Positions 10,701 through 17,853 of a DNA stretch of 57,038 nucleotides are shown piece after piece. Numbering within the stretch: the stretch's first letter is position 1; each line of letters begins with the position of its first letter. The position numbers and the translations under genes are program-made. The DNA comes from Alphaproteobacteria bacterium (GTDB lineage Bacteria > Pseudomonadota > Alphaproteobacteria > RF32 > CAG-239): the NCBI GenBank assembly GCA_017528205.1, contig JAFXPE010000025.1, forward strand, positions 1 through 57,038, read 5' to 3'. The notes under the pieces were generated by a model, which saw nothing but the letters and a program-made list of their open reading frames with translations, ran no database searches and had not been told where the DNA came from.

Positions 10701-11765
10701 TCTTAATTTAAACAATGACGTAGCCGGAGTATTGCCTGTTGACAAGGCTTCAATTGAACCGTTAACAAAGGCATTACCGATACCCTTTCCATTCTTTCCT
10801 TTAGCATCAGCACCACTGCCGGCAATATACAAACCGTAACTGTCGTCAACATCTGTAATTTTTAATTCACCCTCACTATATTTGTTTGCTTCATCGTGAC
10901 CACCGACAATCAACTTATTGATATTTTGAATACTATAAAGTGTTTTGTTTCCGGCCGTCCAGCTATCATCAGCATTGTTTACCAAGCCCATGTATAAATC
11001 CGTACGCATTGCATTGCGCCACAACTCTTTTCCGTCATCGGCATTGTTTTCTCTGGTACGTTGCAGATATTTGGTCATATCCGGCTCTGCTCCGGCCGTA
11101 CTGCTGTTAGAAACATTGGTAGATGCCGTAACAATGGAATATTTCTCTGAATTATCGCTTGGGAAAATCTTAGAATAATGGGTATCATCCAAACTCCATA
11201 CACCACCAACGCCGTGTGCCTGTTTTCCTTTTTCAGATACATAACCGCCGTTTGAGCCGATTAAAGAAGCAATACGCACCGTGCGCTCTTGCCCGATTCC
11301 TTCAGCCTCAGAGCCCTTTGCCGGAAACAGCATAAACGCCGAAATACTGTCACCGGAACGAACTACCGTCATCTTAGGAGTACCATAATTGTACAAAGCC
11401 CCCTTTGTTTCGTATTTATATGGCAAATACGGGGCCAATTCATTTTCGTTTACATTATCAGTGGTCGGATCATCGACTATGGTAATCTCTTTTTTGGCCA
11501 TCTGTTCTTGTGTTTGGTCTTCCGGCAATTTTAATGCCGGATCATTAAGCAACTGAATGTAATTTGCCGCCACATAAGATTCTGCCGCATTCATCAAGGT
11601 ACGAATGGTGGTCGAAGTATTGATATCTTCAACTTCCATCGTGCGTTCAGCAGACTTTTTATACATTGTCGGTGTTACCACCGCAATCAAACCAAGCATG
11701 GCCAAGGCTTCAATCATTAAACCACCTTGTTCCATAATGGATTTTCTGTTGTTAAAGTTTTTCAT
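7728..11765 (-). CDS. Giant prepilin-like (PilV/shufflon-type) adhesin, 1345 aa
   Basis: The start follows a strong AAAGGAG site. Residues 11-32 form a class-IV prepilin-like N-terminus: a Gly-Gly pair at 14-15, then a hydrophobic helix. Cleavage between the glycines would put Glu19 at mature position +5, the hallmark of type IV pilins. The rest is very long for a pilin: Asn/Asp/Gly/Thr-rich, with repeated I-H-E-P/A stretches like tail-fibre or beta-rich stalks. A C-terminal third has cysteines (including a CPPGY motif), as in pilus-tip adhesins of the PilV family. It follows a 325-aa membrane-anchored protein in one operon and ends at a strong terminator. No pilus assembly ATPase, secretin or shufflon recombinase is in the window. 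A pilus-tip or surface adhesin role is inferred. Confidence 0.6.
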   Translation of the reverse strand: MKNFNNRKSIMEQGGLMIEALAMLGLIAVVTPTMYKKSAERTMEVEDINTSTTIRTLMNAAESYVAANYIQLLNDPALKLPEDQTQEQMAKKEITIVDDPTTDNVNENELAPYLPYKYETKGALYNYGTPKMTVVRSGDSISAFMLFPAKGSEAEGIGQERTVRIASLIGSNGGYVSEKGKQAHGVGGVWSLDDTHYSKIFPSDNSEKYSIVTASTNVSNSSTAGAEPDMTKYLQRTRENNADDGKELWRNAMRTDLYMGLVNNADDSWTAGNKTLYSIQNINKLIVGGHDEANKYSEGELKITDVDDSYGLYIAGSGADAKGKNGKGIGNAFVNGSIEALSTGNTPATSLFKLRFNEIDAKTNGHLTFDGTHFELGKTKMGSTDTYAIQANTEGNVNTMNIYDTTVAIDAKDGSPRKIDILAADATTDKSLHIHEAKDAGTYGNKKALVSVNTSGDALPSGVNKLKAEDYAAIPDFGVDIDGNEVVQGLLTAGQLDTPKVRASKLSVGSKQIDQAFKWMDVDENGVHIHEPNAQYSNAKPGTQVEIKTNLVALRAGDAANKDDKSITTHPSQIVMSEDGIVEKVQNNKYLDLATDEIVMNMKDNIINIGNIKDGKDRDFDINEETQYQVNYGKGANINIHKGNFRISGIAKDANGQDTTAPLFTVRGNNATEPSGNIVDSPASVPAAGTNDKAENYQIAGHGATVFSDVGDNVRYLAMGPEDTDASVNIVRGKTASNDTDEVKGLLYIDLEPGNTAAYTKEPGNKTTYYNTTAESGETSRNIRPGSIYVRRGLIDIAPDKAQVGTEGQHKTFTADEGRGVVRASRFVANNVDGSGNRVQVPDMFKGKFKNSAGGTSSKSVYEVFNGSEGANRYDTYMVNPAYTSVMNDIKLVSRSGARLSDILPDFITKAIYTATNTWTEDMFDGLGRDPSKYKLKCSGHSCDINGRKDNVSGDPTAKPASAVIGLVPVPQCPPGYQKVIQVTPASISMAQAGQLAESDYPGKAKNSSGHTVDVADMFNLKEGETIPGGVHANDSNTALTHLGKIKAAFDKVISQRPSQNEANPTYQRNFVIGGEKCKSWQTVNGTKICKEYESYDDVRTTLSPAVSGASTDNRYNTANKVDGVDVDYDDTYYIGTVKYEPSRTGKTKDIKLSDETLVGKVEKVSLRSTVIDDDLTDWYEGGSIRDTGTRYILTSTGDALEPMVFQKNTRMYTQAFPLDDGKNEADSGAPYTRAWALMMGFIYPEATYSKLLSNTNQLMRMDENNLLWNVFPVQYTSLEAFVTTYCYWDSANRLGDIATDIYNTTGQLPQVENYYPDSYKPDADGTLNFRKKLNDPSMKYDELW

Positions 11766-11801
11766 CGGCGTTCTCCTTTATAAATAAACTTTCAATAATA
11801 A

Positions 11802-12779
11802 TTAGTGACCGTACGGTTCCAATCTTTCCGTATGGCATTCATCACCATATTTTTTGTTATCCGGATGTACCATATTCCAACAATGGCACGCGGTATCCAC
11901 AAACGGGAATACCTCATAGGCAAATAAGCACGGATTGCTTGCGGTGCAAGTTTGCTTAAATACCGAGTTTTTCCAGAATATGGCATTTGACGGTAAAATA
12001 ATCGGCACCGGCTTTTGCACTTTCTGCGTAGTGCCGGTTTTCTGATCTACATATGTTTCATCGGTATAAACCATTTCGGAAGCATTGGTAAACGCTTCCT
12101 GACCACGCAAAAGACATCCTTGGGAGCTGGTAGCACAATCGGTCCACCCGAAAACGGCCGTACTTCCCGGAGTTTTGGATAGTAAATTTACCAAAGTCGG
12201 CAACGGTGTCGGCGTTTCATCATGGGTTATCCAACGATCTTTAATGCGAGCAAACGACACTAAATAGCGATGATATGCCAACTTACTGTACGTTGTATCT
12301 GTTGAATTGCAAGCAATAAAATCGCTGTCGCTGGTTGCTTCCGTGGCATCTTTTTTCAGACAAACCACCATATGATGAATTTGGTTTTTATCCATAGAAT
12401 AGCCGGCAGATCTGCTACCAATAAGATATCCCAGCGGCAAATGGTCTTTAAAATCCGTGTACCAGAGTTTTCTAACTGCACCGGAATCTACGGCTGCAGG
12501 GTTAAAAGCAGAAATATCTACGGCACCGGTTGCACTGGTGCGATAGTTCTGATCATCAGAGGTACCATCCCACTTTACGCTGGACTGATCGGCGGTGTTC
12601 ATTCTGAACAATATTTCACAGTTAAAATTCTTCAGCATAGCCTCGTGTTCCGCCTTAAAGCGGTTGACTACCGTTGCGGCCTTAATATCATTCAAAGCGT
12701 GTTCCTTATCGGCACGCGGCGACACGTTGAAAAAGCTCAACGCTACCATAATTGTTGCCAATAAAATCCATATATACAT
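11802..12779 (-). CDS. Membrane-anchored pilin-operon protein, possibly PilM-like (325 aa)
   Basis: The ATG at 12779 is chosen because GGGG lies about 9 bp upstream; a TTG start 21 bp earlier is less likely. Residues 2-18 form one hydrophobic segment at the extreme N-terminus with no obvious cleavage site. Then comes a charged helix (ADKEHALNDIK...). The rest is globular with many cysteines, clustered near the C-terminus (C-T-A-S-N-P-C, C-H-C-W, D-E-C). The N-terminal plan recalls thin-pilus PilM proteins, but similarity beyond it cannot be judged. The gene lies 36 bp upstream of the giant prepilin-like gene and is probably co-transcribed, so a role in anchoring or exporting that protein is plausible. 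Confidence 0.5.
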   Translation of the reverse strand: MYIWILLATIMVALSFFNVSPRADKEHALNDIKAATVVNRFKAEHEAMLKNFNCEILFRMNTADQSSVKWDGTSDDQNYRTSATGAVDISAFNPAAVDSGAVRKLWYTDFKDHLPLGYLIGSRSAGYSMDKNQIHHMVVCLKKDATEATSDSDFIACNSTDTTYSKLAYHRYLVSFARIKDRWITHDETPTPLPTLVNLLSKTPGSTAVFGWTDCATSSQGCLLRGQEAFTNASEMVYTDETYVDQKTGTTQKVQKPVPIILPSNAIFWKNSVFKQTCTASNPCLFAYEVFPFVDTACHCWNMVHPDNKKYGDECHTERLEPYGH

Positions 12780-12936
12780 TGCGTTACCCCAATATATCAA
12801 TCCTGTTCTCAGGTTACCACAGATTCGGTTAAGAGTCTATAAATTTTTAGTTGAGTCGCGAAAATTTAACAAAAGTGTAACATTTCTCATTTAACTGTTT
12901 TTAGGGAATAATTATATGACCATTACATGATAAAGT

Positions 12937-13320
12937 GTCATCCCTTGCGGTGTGCGGGAATCTCTTTTTTTTCGCCTGTCATCCTTGCGCAGGCGAGGAT
13001 CTGGCGAAAAACATCTTTTTCTCACGAGATACCCGATCAGGTCGGGTATGACAGTATTTTTTTCGCCTGCTATATACAAAGCGTCATCCCTTGCGGTGTG
13101 CGGGAATCTCTTTTTTTTTCGCCCGCTATATACAAAGCGTCATCCCTTGCGGTGTGCGGTGCATCACCGCATCAAGGGATCTTATCTTTGCGTAGCGCTG
13201 ATTTTTAATGAATCGGTAGGCCCCTTGACCTCGCTAAAGCTCGGAGGGGTGACTCTTTTTTATTGCTCCCAAGGCCGCATAGCGCCGAGTGAGATTGCCG
13301 GTCGTTGCCGGCAATAGTAA
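12937..13320. repeat. Cluster of REP-like palindromic repeats
   Basis: GTCATCCCTTGCGGTGTGCG occurs at about 12937, 13083 and 13139, twice followed by GGAATCTC and a T-run. The third copy is closed by its inverse (CACCGCATCAAGGGAT), making a hairpin. Other palindromes are ATACCCGA-tcag-GTCGGGTAT (about 13029-13049) and TTGCCGG-tcgt-TGCCGGCAA (about 13292-13313). A short piece, TATATACAAAGCGTCATCCC, occurs twice. The block from 13269 (CCAAGGCCGCA ... GAGATTGCCGG) matches the end of the 146-bp repeats at about 7600-7650. Frames across this stretch are repeat translations, not genes. Confidence 0.75.
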
Positions 13321-13351
13321 TTATTATATTAGTAGCAACATTAATATTATG

Positions 13352-13984
13352 TTATTTAATCAACTCCTTTATACGCTCTTTACTCAACCAAGGACGTTTC
13401 CTATGTATCATACTATGACAATTAGAACATAGTAAAACCGTATCCTCTATTCTTGTTCGTTCACCATTTTTCATTTCAGATACAGGTTTGGTATGGTGTA
13501 TTTCTATAAAATCCCTACCTAAATCGCCATATTTTTCAGAGAAATCAAAACCGCAGATTTCGCAATACACTCGACCTTTATGCATATTTTTAAATTGCTT
13601 TACAGCTGAAACCTTTAAGGAATGATTTCGCTCTCTTAAAACGTGTTTTTTTAATATTTCTTTTCCCTCGACAAAACCCTCGTCATCATTTGTAATGTCA
13701 ACACTATCTTCCGTAATAATCGGATTCCGCAATCCCCAATGCCCATTTCCCTTAAAATCAACTAAATAAAAAATATCAGCCTTTCCGTCTTTATAAGCCT
13801 GAGAATCGCTTGAATTGCGCATAATTTGCGTTCTGACAGCACATTGCCATCCATCCCTACTTGCATATGAATTGCTAGAATATGGATACATCGTTAATAT
13901 TTGTTGGTACAAATCTTTATAGTAACAATGTCCTCCTAATGCGTTCATAGCATTTATAATTTGTTCAAGCATTGTAATTTTCAT
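13352..13984 (-). CDS. HNH endonuclease with N-terminal winged-helix-like domain (210 aa)
   Basis: The C-terminal half is a zinc-type HNH nuclease: C141-x2-C144, then the H163-H164 pair within IEIHH, then C186-x2-C189-H190 and H194. Residues 1-90 (ALGGHCYYKDLYQQI ... GHWGLR) resemble the small helix-turn-helix domains found in front of restriction nucleases. An ATG 12 bp upstream overlaps GGAGGG, so that sequence is taken as the ribosome-binding site and the second ATG as the start. The gene stands 42 bp after a small coiled-coil gene, between repeat clusters and ribosomal genes, as an accessory unit would. A role in restriction or other defence is inferred; no methylase is adjacent. Confidence 0.75.
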   Translation of the reverse strand: MKITMLEQIINAMNALGGHCYYKDLYQQILTMYPYSSNSYASRDGWQCAVRTQIMRNSSDSQAYKDGKADIFYLVDFKGNGHWGLRNPIITEDSVDITNDDEGFVEGKEILKKHVLRERNHSLKVSAVKQFKNMHKGRVYCEICGFDFSEKYGDLGRDFIEIHHTKPVSEMKNGERTRIEDTVLLCSNCHSMIHRKRPWLSKERIKELIK

Positions 13985-14026
13985 TATTCCCTCCATAATC
14001 TTACTTACGTTGCTATTTTATATCAG

Positions 14027-14332
14027 CTAATCGCTATAATATCCGGCCTTTTTTGCCGCCTCTAAAATGCTGCGATAATGCTTATCGGTATCTTCCATCG
14101 TTTTGACTTCATTTTTCAAATTTTCTAAAATTGTTCTGTCTTGCGTTGAAAGCTGTTTACCGTCGGACAACAAATCGATGATGGTCTGCAATTTAATTGC
14201 CAAATCCTGATAACTTTTGGCCAAATTATCCTTCAACCGGCTCGGCATACTGATAAATTTCAAGCCGAAATTTAATCCCCCGTGGTCCGCGGTTTTGTTC
14301 TTTTGAGTTTCAAAATCAATTACGTTATTCAT
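14027..14332 (-). CDS. Small coiled-coil hypothetical protein (101 aa)
   Basis: The start at 14332 follows AAAGGAG; the same frame is open upstream, but that part lies over the untranslated leader. Residues 33-97 are charged and heptad-like (LKDNLAKSYQDLAIKL, then LENLKNEVKTME), suggesting a helical hairpin or coiled coil. There is no signal peptide or membrane segment. I do not recognise a family. It has its own consensus promoter and a leader of about 135 nt with a hairpin, and it precedes the HNH nuclease by 42 bp, so the two may form one unit. Confidence 0.6.
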   Translation of the reverse strand: MNNVIDFETQKNKTADHGGLNFGLKFISMPSRLKDNLAKSYQDLAIKLQTIIDLLSDGKQLSTQDRTILENLKNEVKTMEDTDKHYRSILEAAKKAGYYSD

Positions 14333-14402
14333 CTTCGTTTTCTCCTTTATAATGTTGAATTTACGCAGGCAAACACCGAAATTCAGATAAAAATGCCCTT
14401 TT

Positions 14403-14424
14403 CCGAAAAACACGGTTTTCGGAT
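14403..14424 (-). promoter_or_regulatory. Hairpin in the leader of the small coiled-coil gene
   Basis: CCGAAAAAC and GTTTTCGG form a tight 8-bp hairpin about 75 bp upstream of the start codon, inside the predicted 5' untranslated region. It may act on translation or mRNA stability; no known riboswitch is recognised. Confidence 0.35.
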
Positions 14425-14473
14425 TCATAGGTAAATCTAGGGAATTAAATTCCGAATATTTGCTGTTGAGAAT

Positions 14474-14502
14474 CTTATAACACAAATAAAAATGATTGTC
14501 AA
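14474..14502 (-). promoter_or_regulatory. Sigma70 promoter of the coiled-coil/HNH unit
   Basis: TTGACA (14502-14497) and TATAAG (14479-14474) on the minus strand are 17 bp apart. Transcription would start near 14467, giving a leader of about 135 nt. Confidence 0.7.
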
Positions 14503-14516
14503 ACCCACCCAAATTG

Positions 14517-14549
14517 CAAAAAAAATTATCATCTACAGATGATAATTTT
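14517..14549 (-). terminator. Second terminator downstream of rplI
   Basis: A perfect 12-bp inverted repeat (AAAATTATCATC with GATGATAATTTT, 4-nt loop) is followed by about eight T on the minus strand. It insulates the ribosomal operon from the next promoter. Confidence 0.7.
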
Positions 14550-14570
14550 CTGTCTATAACCGCAAAATAA

Positions 14571-14603
14571 AATAAGCCCGACACGTTGGGTATCAGGCTT
14601 ATT
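14571..14603 (-). terminator. First terminator downstream of rplI
   Basis: AATAAGCC (14571-14578) pairs with GGCTTATT (14596-14603), and a TTATTTT tail follows on the minus strand. It lies about 40 bp beyond the rplI stop. Confidence 0.7.
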
Positions 14604-14641
14604 TTAATATTTTTATCTAAAGCTGTTCTGTCAAGAATGAC

Positions 14642-15127
14642 TTATTCTTGATTGTAAGCCTTAGCTTGCTTTTTAGCTTCTTCAGAACTTCTGGCCACAT
14701 TAACCAAAATGGTCTGAGATACTTCCGGATGCAAGTTCAGTTTTATTTGGTAAATACCCAAATCTTTGATAGGCTTTTCCAAATAAATGTAACGACGTTC
14801 AACGTTATATCCGGCTTCCTTAATAGCGGAAGAAATATCGCGGATGGTCACGGAACCGTACAATTGACCGGTTTCAGCAGCCTGACGAATCAGAACAGCG
14901 CTAAATCCGTTCAAAGAAGCAGCCAATTCGGAAGCTTTGCCCAACAATTCCTGATTGTGCAATTCCCAAGCGGCTTTCTGAGCTTCAAAATAAGCAATAT
15001 TTGCATCGGTAGCGCGCAAAGCTTTCTTTTGCGGCAACAAATAGTTACGGGCATAACCGTTCTTTACGGTCACTTTATCACCCATTTTGCCTAATTTTTC
15101 TATGTGTTCGAGTAAAATAACTTCCAT
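14642..15127 (-). CDS. rplI: 50S ribosomal protein L9
   Basis: The 161-aa product starts with the L9 signature (MEVILLEHIEKLGKMGD, then VKNGYARNYLLP). It then has the long connecting helix (about residues 41-75) and the C-terminal domain. L9 binds 23S rRNA near the base of the L1 stalk and affects frame maintenance. It is the last gene of rpsF-rpsR-rplI, with 9 bp between it and rpsR, and two terminators follow. Length is slightly above the usual 148-150 aa because of a charged C-terminal tail. Confidence 0.97.
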   Translation of the reverse strand: MEVILLEHIEKLGKMGDKVTVKNGYARNYLLPQKKALRATDANIAYFEAQKAAWELHNQELLGKASELAASLNGFSAVLIRQAAETGQLYGSVTIRDISSAIKEAGYNVERRYIYLEKPIKDLGIYQIKLNLHPEVSQTILVNVARSSEEAKKQAKAYNQE

Positions 15128-15136
15128 GGCACCCTC

Positions 15137-15361
15137 CTACATAGCAACATACGGCAACAAAGCGATGTAGCGAGCGCGTTTGATGGCGCGAGCCAATTCT
15201 CTTTGCTTTTTGGCCGAAACAGAAGTGATACGAGACGGAATAATCTTACCTTTTTCCGAAACATAACGAGAAAGTAATTTTACGTCTTTATAGTCAATTT
15301 TCAGCGCATTTTCGCCAGAAAACGGACAAGATTTTCTTTTAAAGAATGTTTGTTTTGACAT
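15137..15361 (-). CDS. rpsR: 30S ribosomal protein S18
   Basis: The 74-aa basic protein has the S18 core: a Cys-containing CPF near the N-terminus, [18 protein letters not shown], then a motif reading PSRIT and an arginine-rich helix [18 protein letters not shown]18 partners S6 on the 30S platform. It lies 12 bp after rpsF and 9 bp before rplI, the usual order. Confidence 0.97.
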   Translation of the reverse strand: MSKQTFFKRKSCPFSGENALKIDYKDVKLLSRYVSEKGKIIPSRITSVSAKKQRELARAIKRARYIALLPYVAM

Positions 15362-15373
15362 TGTTTTCGCTCC

Positions 15374-15709
15374 TTATGCTTCTACTGCAGAATCTTCATC
15401 GGAAGATGCTGTCTCGTTGTTGAATTCTTCAACTTTAACCGTCATATAACGAATAACATCTTCGTTTAAGCGGATAAGTCTTTCATATTCAAAGATTGCT
15501 TTTGCAGGGGCAACAATGTTTAACAAAACATAATGACCTTTGCGGTTCTTTTTAATGCGATAAGCCAAGTTTTTCAAACCCCAGTTATCGACTTTTACAA
15601 CCTCACCGCCTTCTTTTTTAATTACTTCGCTCAAATCAGAGACCAAAGAATTAACTTGAGAGGCACCGAGATCTTGACGTGCAATCAGCACGCTTTCGTA
15701 ATTTGCCAT
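15374..15709 (-). CDS. rpsF: 30S ribosomal protein S6
   Basis: The 111-aa product has the S6 ferredoxin-like fold, with a typical start (YESVLIARQDLG), a central NWGLKNLAYRIKKNRKGHYV and a C-terminal MTVKVEEF. An acidic tail follows. S6 binds S18 and 16S rRNA. It is first in its operon with an AAGGAG site 5' of the start. A leader of about 110 nt precedes it; in other bacteria the S6:S18 complex represses this mRNA, so autoregulation is possible. Confidence 0.97.
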   Translation of the reverse strand: MANYESVLIARQDLGASQVNSLVSDLSEVIKKEGGEVVKVDNWGLKNLAYRIKKNRKGHYVLLNIVAPAKAIFEYERLIRLNEDVIRYMTVKVEEFNNETASSDEDSAVEA

Positions 15710-15827
15710 TTTTTAATATCTCCTTATGGATTACTCAACAAATGGCCGACAATACGCTGTTTTAAGCCCATTACCGACCGGTTAATGTATAGCCGAATGT
15801 CAACGCATCCGGCAAGGGACAAGGGGA

Positions 15828-15855
15828 AATATACACGAAATTACGGCAAATGCAA
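15828..15855 (-). promoter_or_regulatory. Promoter of rpsF-rpsR-rplI
   Basis: TTGCAT and TATATT on the minus strand are separated by 16 bp, about 120 bp upstream of rpsF. The GC-richer leader between could host the S6:S18 control structure; I could not confirm its fold. Confidence 0.5.
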
Positions 15856-15863
15856 GCATTTTT

Positions 15864-16076
15864 TTAGTTTTCTGTGTCGAAATCTTCCTCAACAATCGAA
15901 ATGGCTTTAACCGGACAAGAATCCACCGCTTCTACCACCGCATCAAGTTCGTCTTCCGGTGTTTCGGCATAAGCCTCGGACAGGCCTTGTTCGTTTAAGC
16001 GAAATACTTCCGGTGCCATGCTGACGCATAAACCGCAACCGATACACAAGTCCGGATTAACATACGCTCTTTTCAT
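15864..16076 (-). CDS. Single-cluster [4Fe-4S] ferredoxin (70 aa)
   Basis: Cysteines C11, C14 and C17 (CIGCGLC) and C54 followed by Pro (SCPVKAI) are the four ligands of one [4Fe-4S] cluster. The acidic middle replaces the second cluster of 2[4Fe-4S] ferredoxins. It is a soluble low-potential electron carrier; its redox partner is not in the neighbourhood. It has its own promoter (16109-16136) and stands alone between the ribosomal and hydrolase operons. Confidence 0.9.
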   Translation of the reverse strand: MKRAYVNPDLCIGCGLCVSMAPEVFRLNEQGLSEAYAETPEDELDAVVEAVDSCPVKAISIVEEDFDTEN

Positions 16077-16108
16077 AGCTTTTCCTTTCTGTTATTAAAC
16101 ACAACAGA

Positions 16109-16136
16109 AATATAATATTTTGCTTTAATTTTTCAA
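16109..16136 (-). promoter_or_regulatory. Promoter of the ferredoxin gene
   Basis: TTGAAA (16136-16131) and TATATT (16114-16109) on the minus strand, with a 16-bp spacer, about 33 bp upstream of the start codon. Confidence 0.55.
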
Positions 16137-16141
16137 GGATT

Positions 16142-17836
16142 TTAATGCCCGCGGGCGCCGGCTCGCGCCAAAAGCCGCGGTTGCAAACGCTTAATGTTTT
16201 TATTGCGAACACGAGTGTTGTTCTTGACAGGTGTTTTAGCTGCGTGAGTTAATTGGTACTCCATTGTGTCGGCAAAATTTTTACCGTATTTGCAATTATT
16301 TATACTGTCGCAAATGAGTTTTGTGTCGTTCAAATCGTTAACGCTCAAAGAATAGCTTGCGCCGATTGATACTTTATCCAAATCTATGGAATTATCCCCT
16401 TCTCCGCCGAGTTGGATTTCTCCGGAAAAGATTTTGGCGCGAATATTGGCTCTTTTTTGCAAAGCCGGAACAACCTTGCCGCGCGAACGAATAAACGAAG
16501 CAATACGCAATGCGGCGCGATCACGCATATCCGCATTATGATTGAGCGCATAAGCGTTAAGCTCGCACCCCAAATCGGTTAACACCGGTGAATTGGCCGG
16601 CTCAAGCGCAGTTCGGTGTAACACTTCCGGATTTTCTTCAAACGCTTCTTCCATCGCTATTTTATCGCCGTTATTCAGCAAATACCACGCCGGAACGTTA
16701 CTGACATCAAATATTCCCACTCCTTTGCAGATAATGCTCAGGTTAGCATCGGCCAACCGTTTGCAAACCTCTTTACGGGTGCGGTCATCCAACTTATACC
16801 ATTGCGGCAAATCGGAATAAGTGTAATTTTCACTGGCGACAAACCCCATATAACTGATGGTGCTGTCATTTACTTCGCGATATTGCGAGGAAGGCATTTT
16901 CAGCGGAAGCGGCTTGGGCGCGATTGCGGCAAAATCGGTCTTGGTCAGCGCCAAAAAAGCTTTGGCACTCATATCGGCTTTCAACTTCAAATCCCGTTGC
17001 TGTTTAAGCAAATCGCTGATTTCGGTACGGCGTTCTCCGTCCAAAAAGCGCAACTTTTCATTGTAGCCGCGGTTAAATTCATCGCCTTTAACGATGTTGT
17101 TATTGAAATACATATTGCCGAAAATATCCTTTTCGCCGCGGTCTAAATTGCGCCATTCCGGCACATCGGCAAGTGAACAAGATATTCCGTCAACGCTGAC
17201 TTTTTCGTTTTTCTCCAGCAGGTGACGCGCAATATCTTCTTTAAGTTTTTCCGGAAGTCTTTGCCAACCGGCATCATTTTCTTTTTTGGTAAACAAAACC
17301 CCCTGCCCGCTGCCGGCGTTCCAAAACAAATCCAAAAGCGCTAACTTTTCATTTTTAGCAAATTGATCCCATGTCGGCAAATATTTTTTAATGGCGGGAG
17401 CAACTTTTTCGCGGAAATACGAGCGGAAATAGTGCATCAACTCGGCCTCGTCTTTAATTTTATCACCCCTTCTGATTGGACGACCGTCCGGATGCGTTAT
17501 GTTGCCGAAGCCGATGGTCCACTTTTTGGCCACCTTATCCCAATAAGCATTCATTTTTATGCTTTCAAAATGGGCAATCAAGCGCACCGCGTCGTGCTCA
17601 ATATCCAAAACCGATTGATAAATGGTATCGTTTTCTTCCACCGCTTGCGCTTCGCCTTCGGTCGGCGGCAGAGTATTTTCAAATGTTGCGGAATCCGTGT
17701 GCATCGGCGGAGTGCGAGGAGCCACGGCTTCGATGAGATTATCGGACTTTTGCGAATCGGCACCTTGCGCCTTGCTTCTGAAACAAGCCGCCGTTGCCAA
17801 CGTTAATGCAATAAATGTTTTATATCCGAAATTCAC
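16142..17836 (-). CDS. Secreted GH24-type lysozyme with repeated W-P-W modules (564 aa)
   Basis: Residues 1-23 are a signal peptide. Residues 78-190 match phage T4-type lysozymes (glycoside hydrolase 24), which cut the glycan strands of peptidoglycan. E91, D100 and T107 reproduce the E-x8-D-x5/6-T catalytic pattern, followed by IGFGNIT and the FWNAGSG helix. Downstream, a module of about 50 residues appears twice (about 190-240 and 345-400): W-x2-L ... then V-P-x-W-x2-L. I do not recognise it. The gene lies 17 bp after the CHAP-domain gene, whose signal peptide has the same core (FIALTLATAA). It may act in wall remodelling or against other bacteria. No immunity gene is evident. Confidence 0.8.
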   Translation of the reverse strand: MNFGYKTFIALTLATAACFRSKAQGADSQKSDNLIEAVAPRTPPMHTDSATFENTLPPTEGEAQAVEENDTIYQSVLDIEHDAVRLIAHFESIKMNAYWDKVAKKWTIGFGNITHPDGRPIRRGDKIKDEAELMHYFRSYFREKVAPAIKKYLPTWDQFAKNEKLALLDLFWNAGSGQGVLFTKKENDAGWQRLPEKLKEDIARHLLEKNEKVSVDGISCSLADVPEWRNLDRGEKDIFGNMYFNNNIVKGDEFNRGYNEKLRFLDGERRTEISDLLKQQRDLKLKADMSAKAFLALTKTDFAAIAPKPLPLKMPSSQYREVNDSTISYMGFVASENYTYSDLPQWYKLDDRTRKEVCKRLADANLSIICKGVGIFDVSNVPAWYLLNNGDKIAMEEAFEENPEVLHRTALEPANSPVLTDLGCELNAYALNHNADMRDRAALRIASFIRSRGKVVPALQKRANIRAKIFSGEIQLGGEGDNSIDLDKVSIGASYSLSVNDLNDTKLICDSINNCKYGKNFADTMEYQLTHAAKTPVKNNTRVRNKNIKRLQPRLLARAGARGH

Positions 17837-17853
17837 CGTTTTTCCCTATATAA

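Noticed and set aside
12927..13317. Plus-strand frames over the palindromic repeats
   Set aside because: They merely translate repeated GTCATCCCTTGCGG units, and the same peptides recur in each copy.
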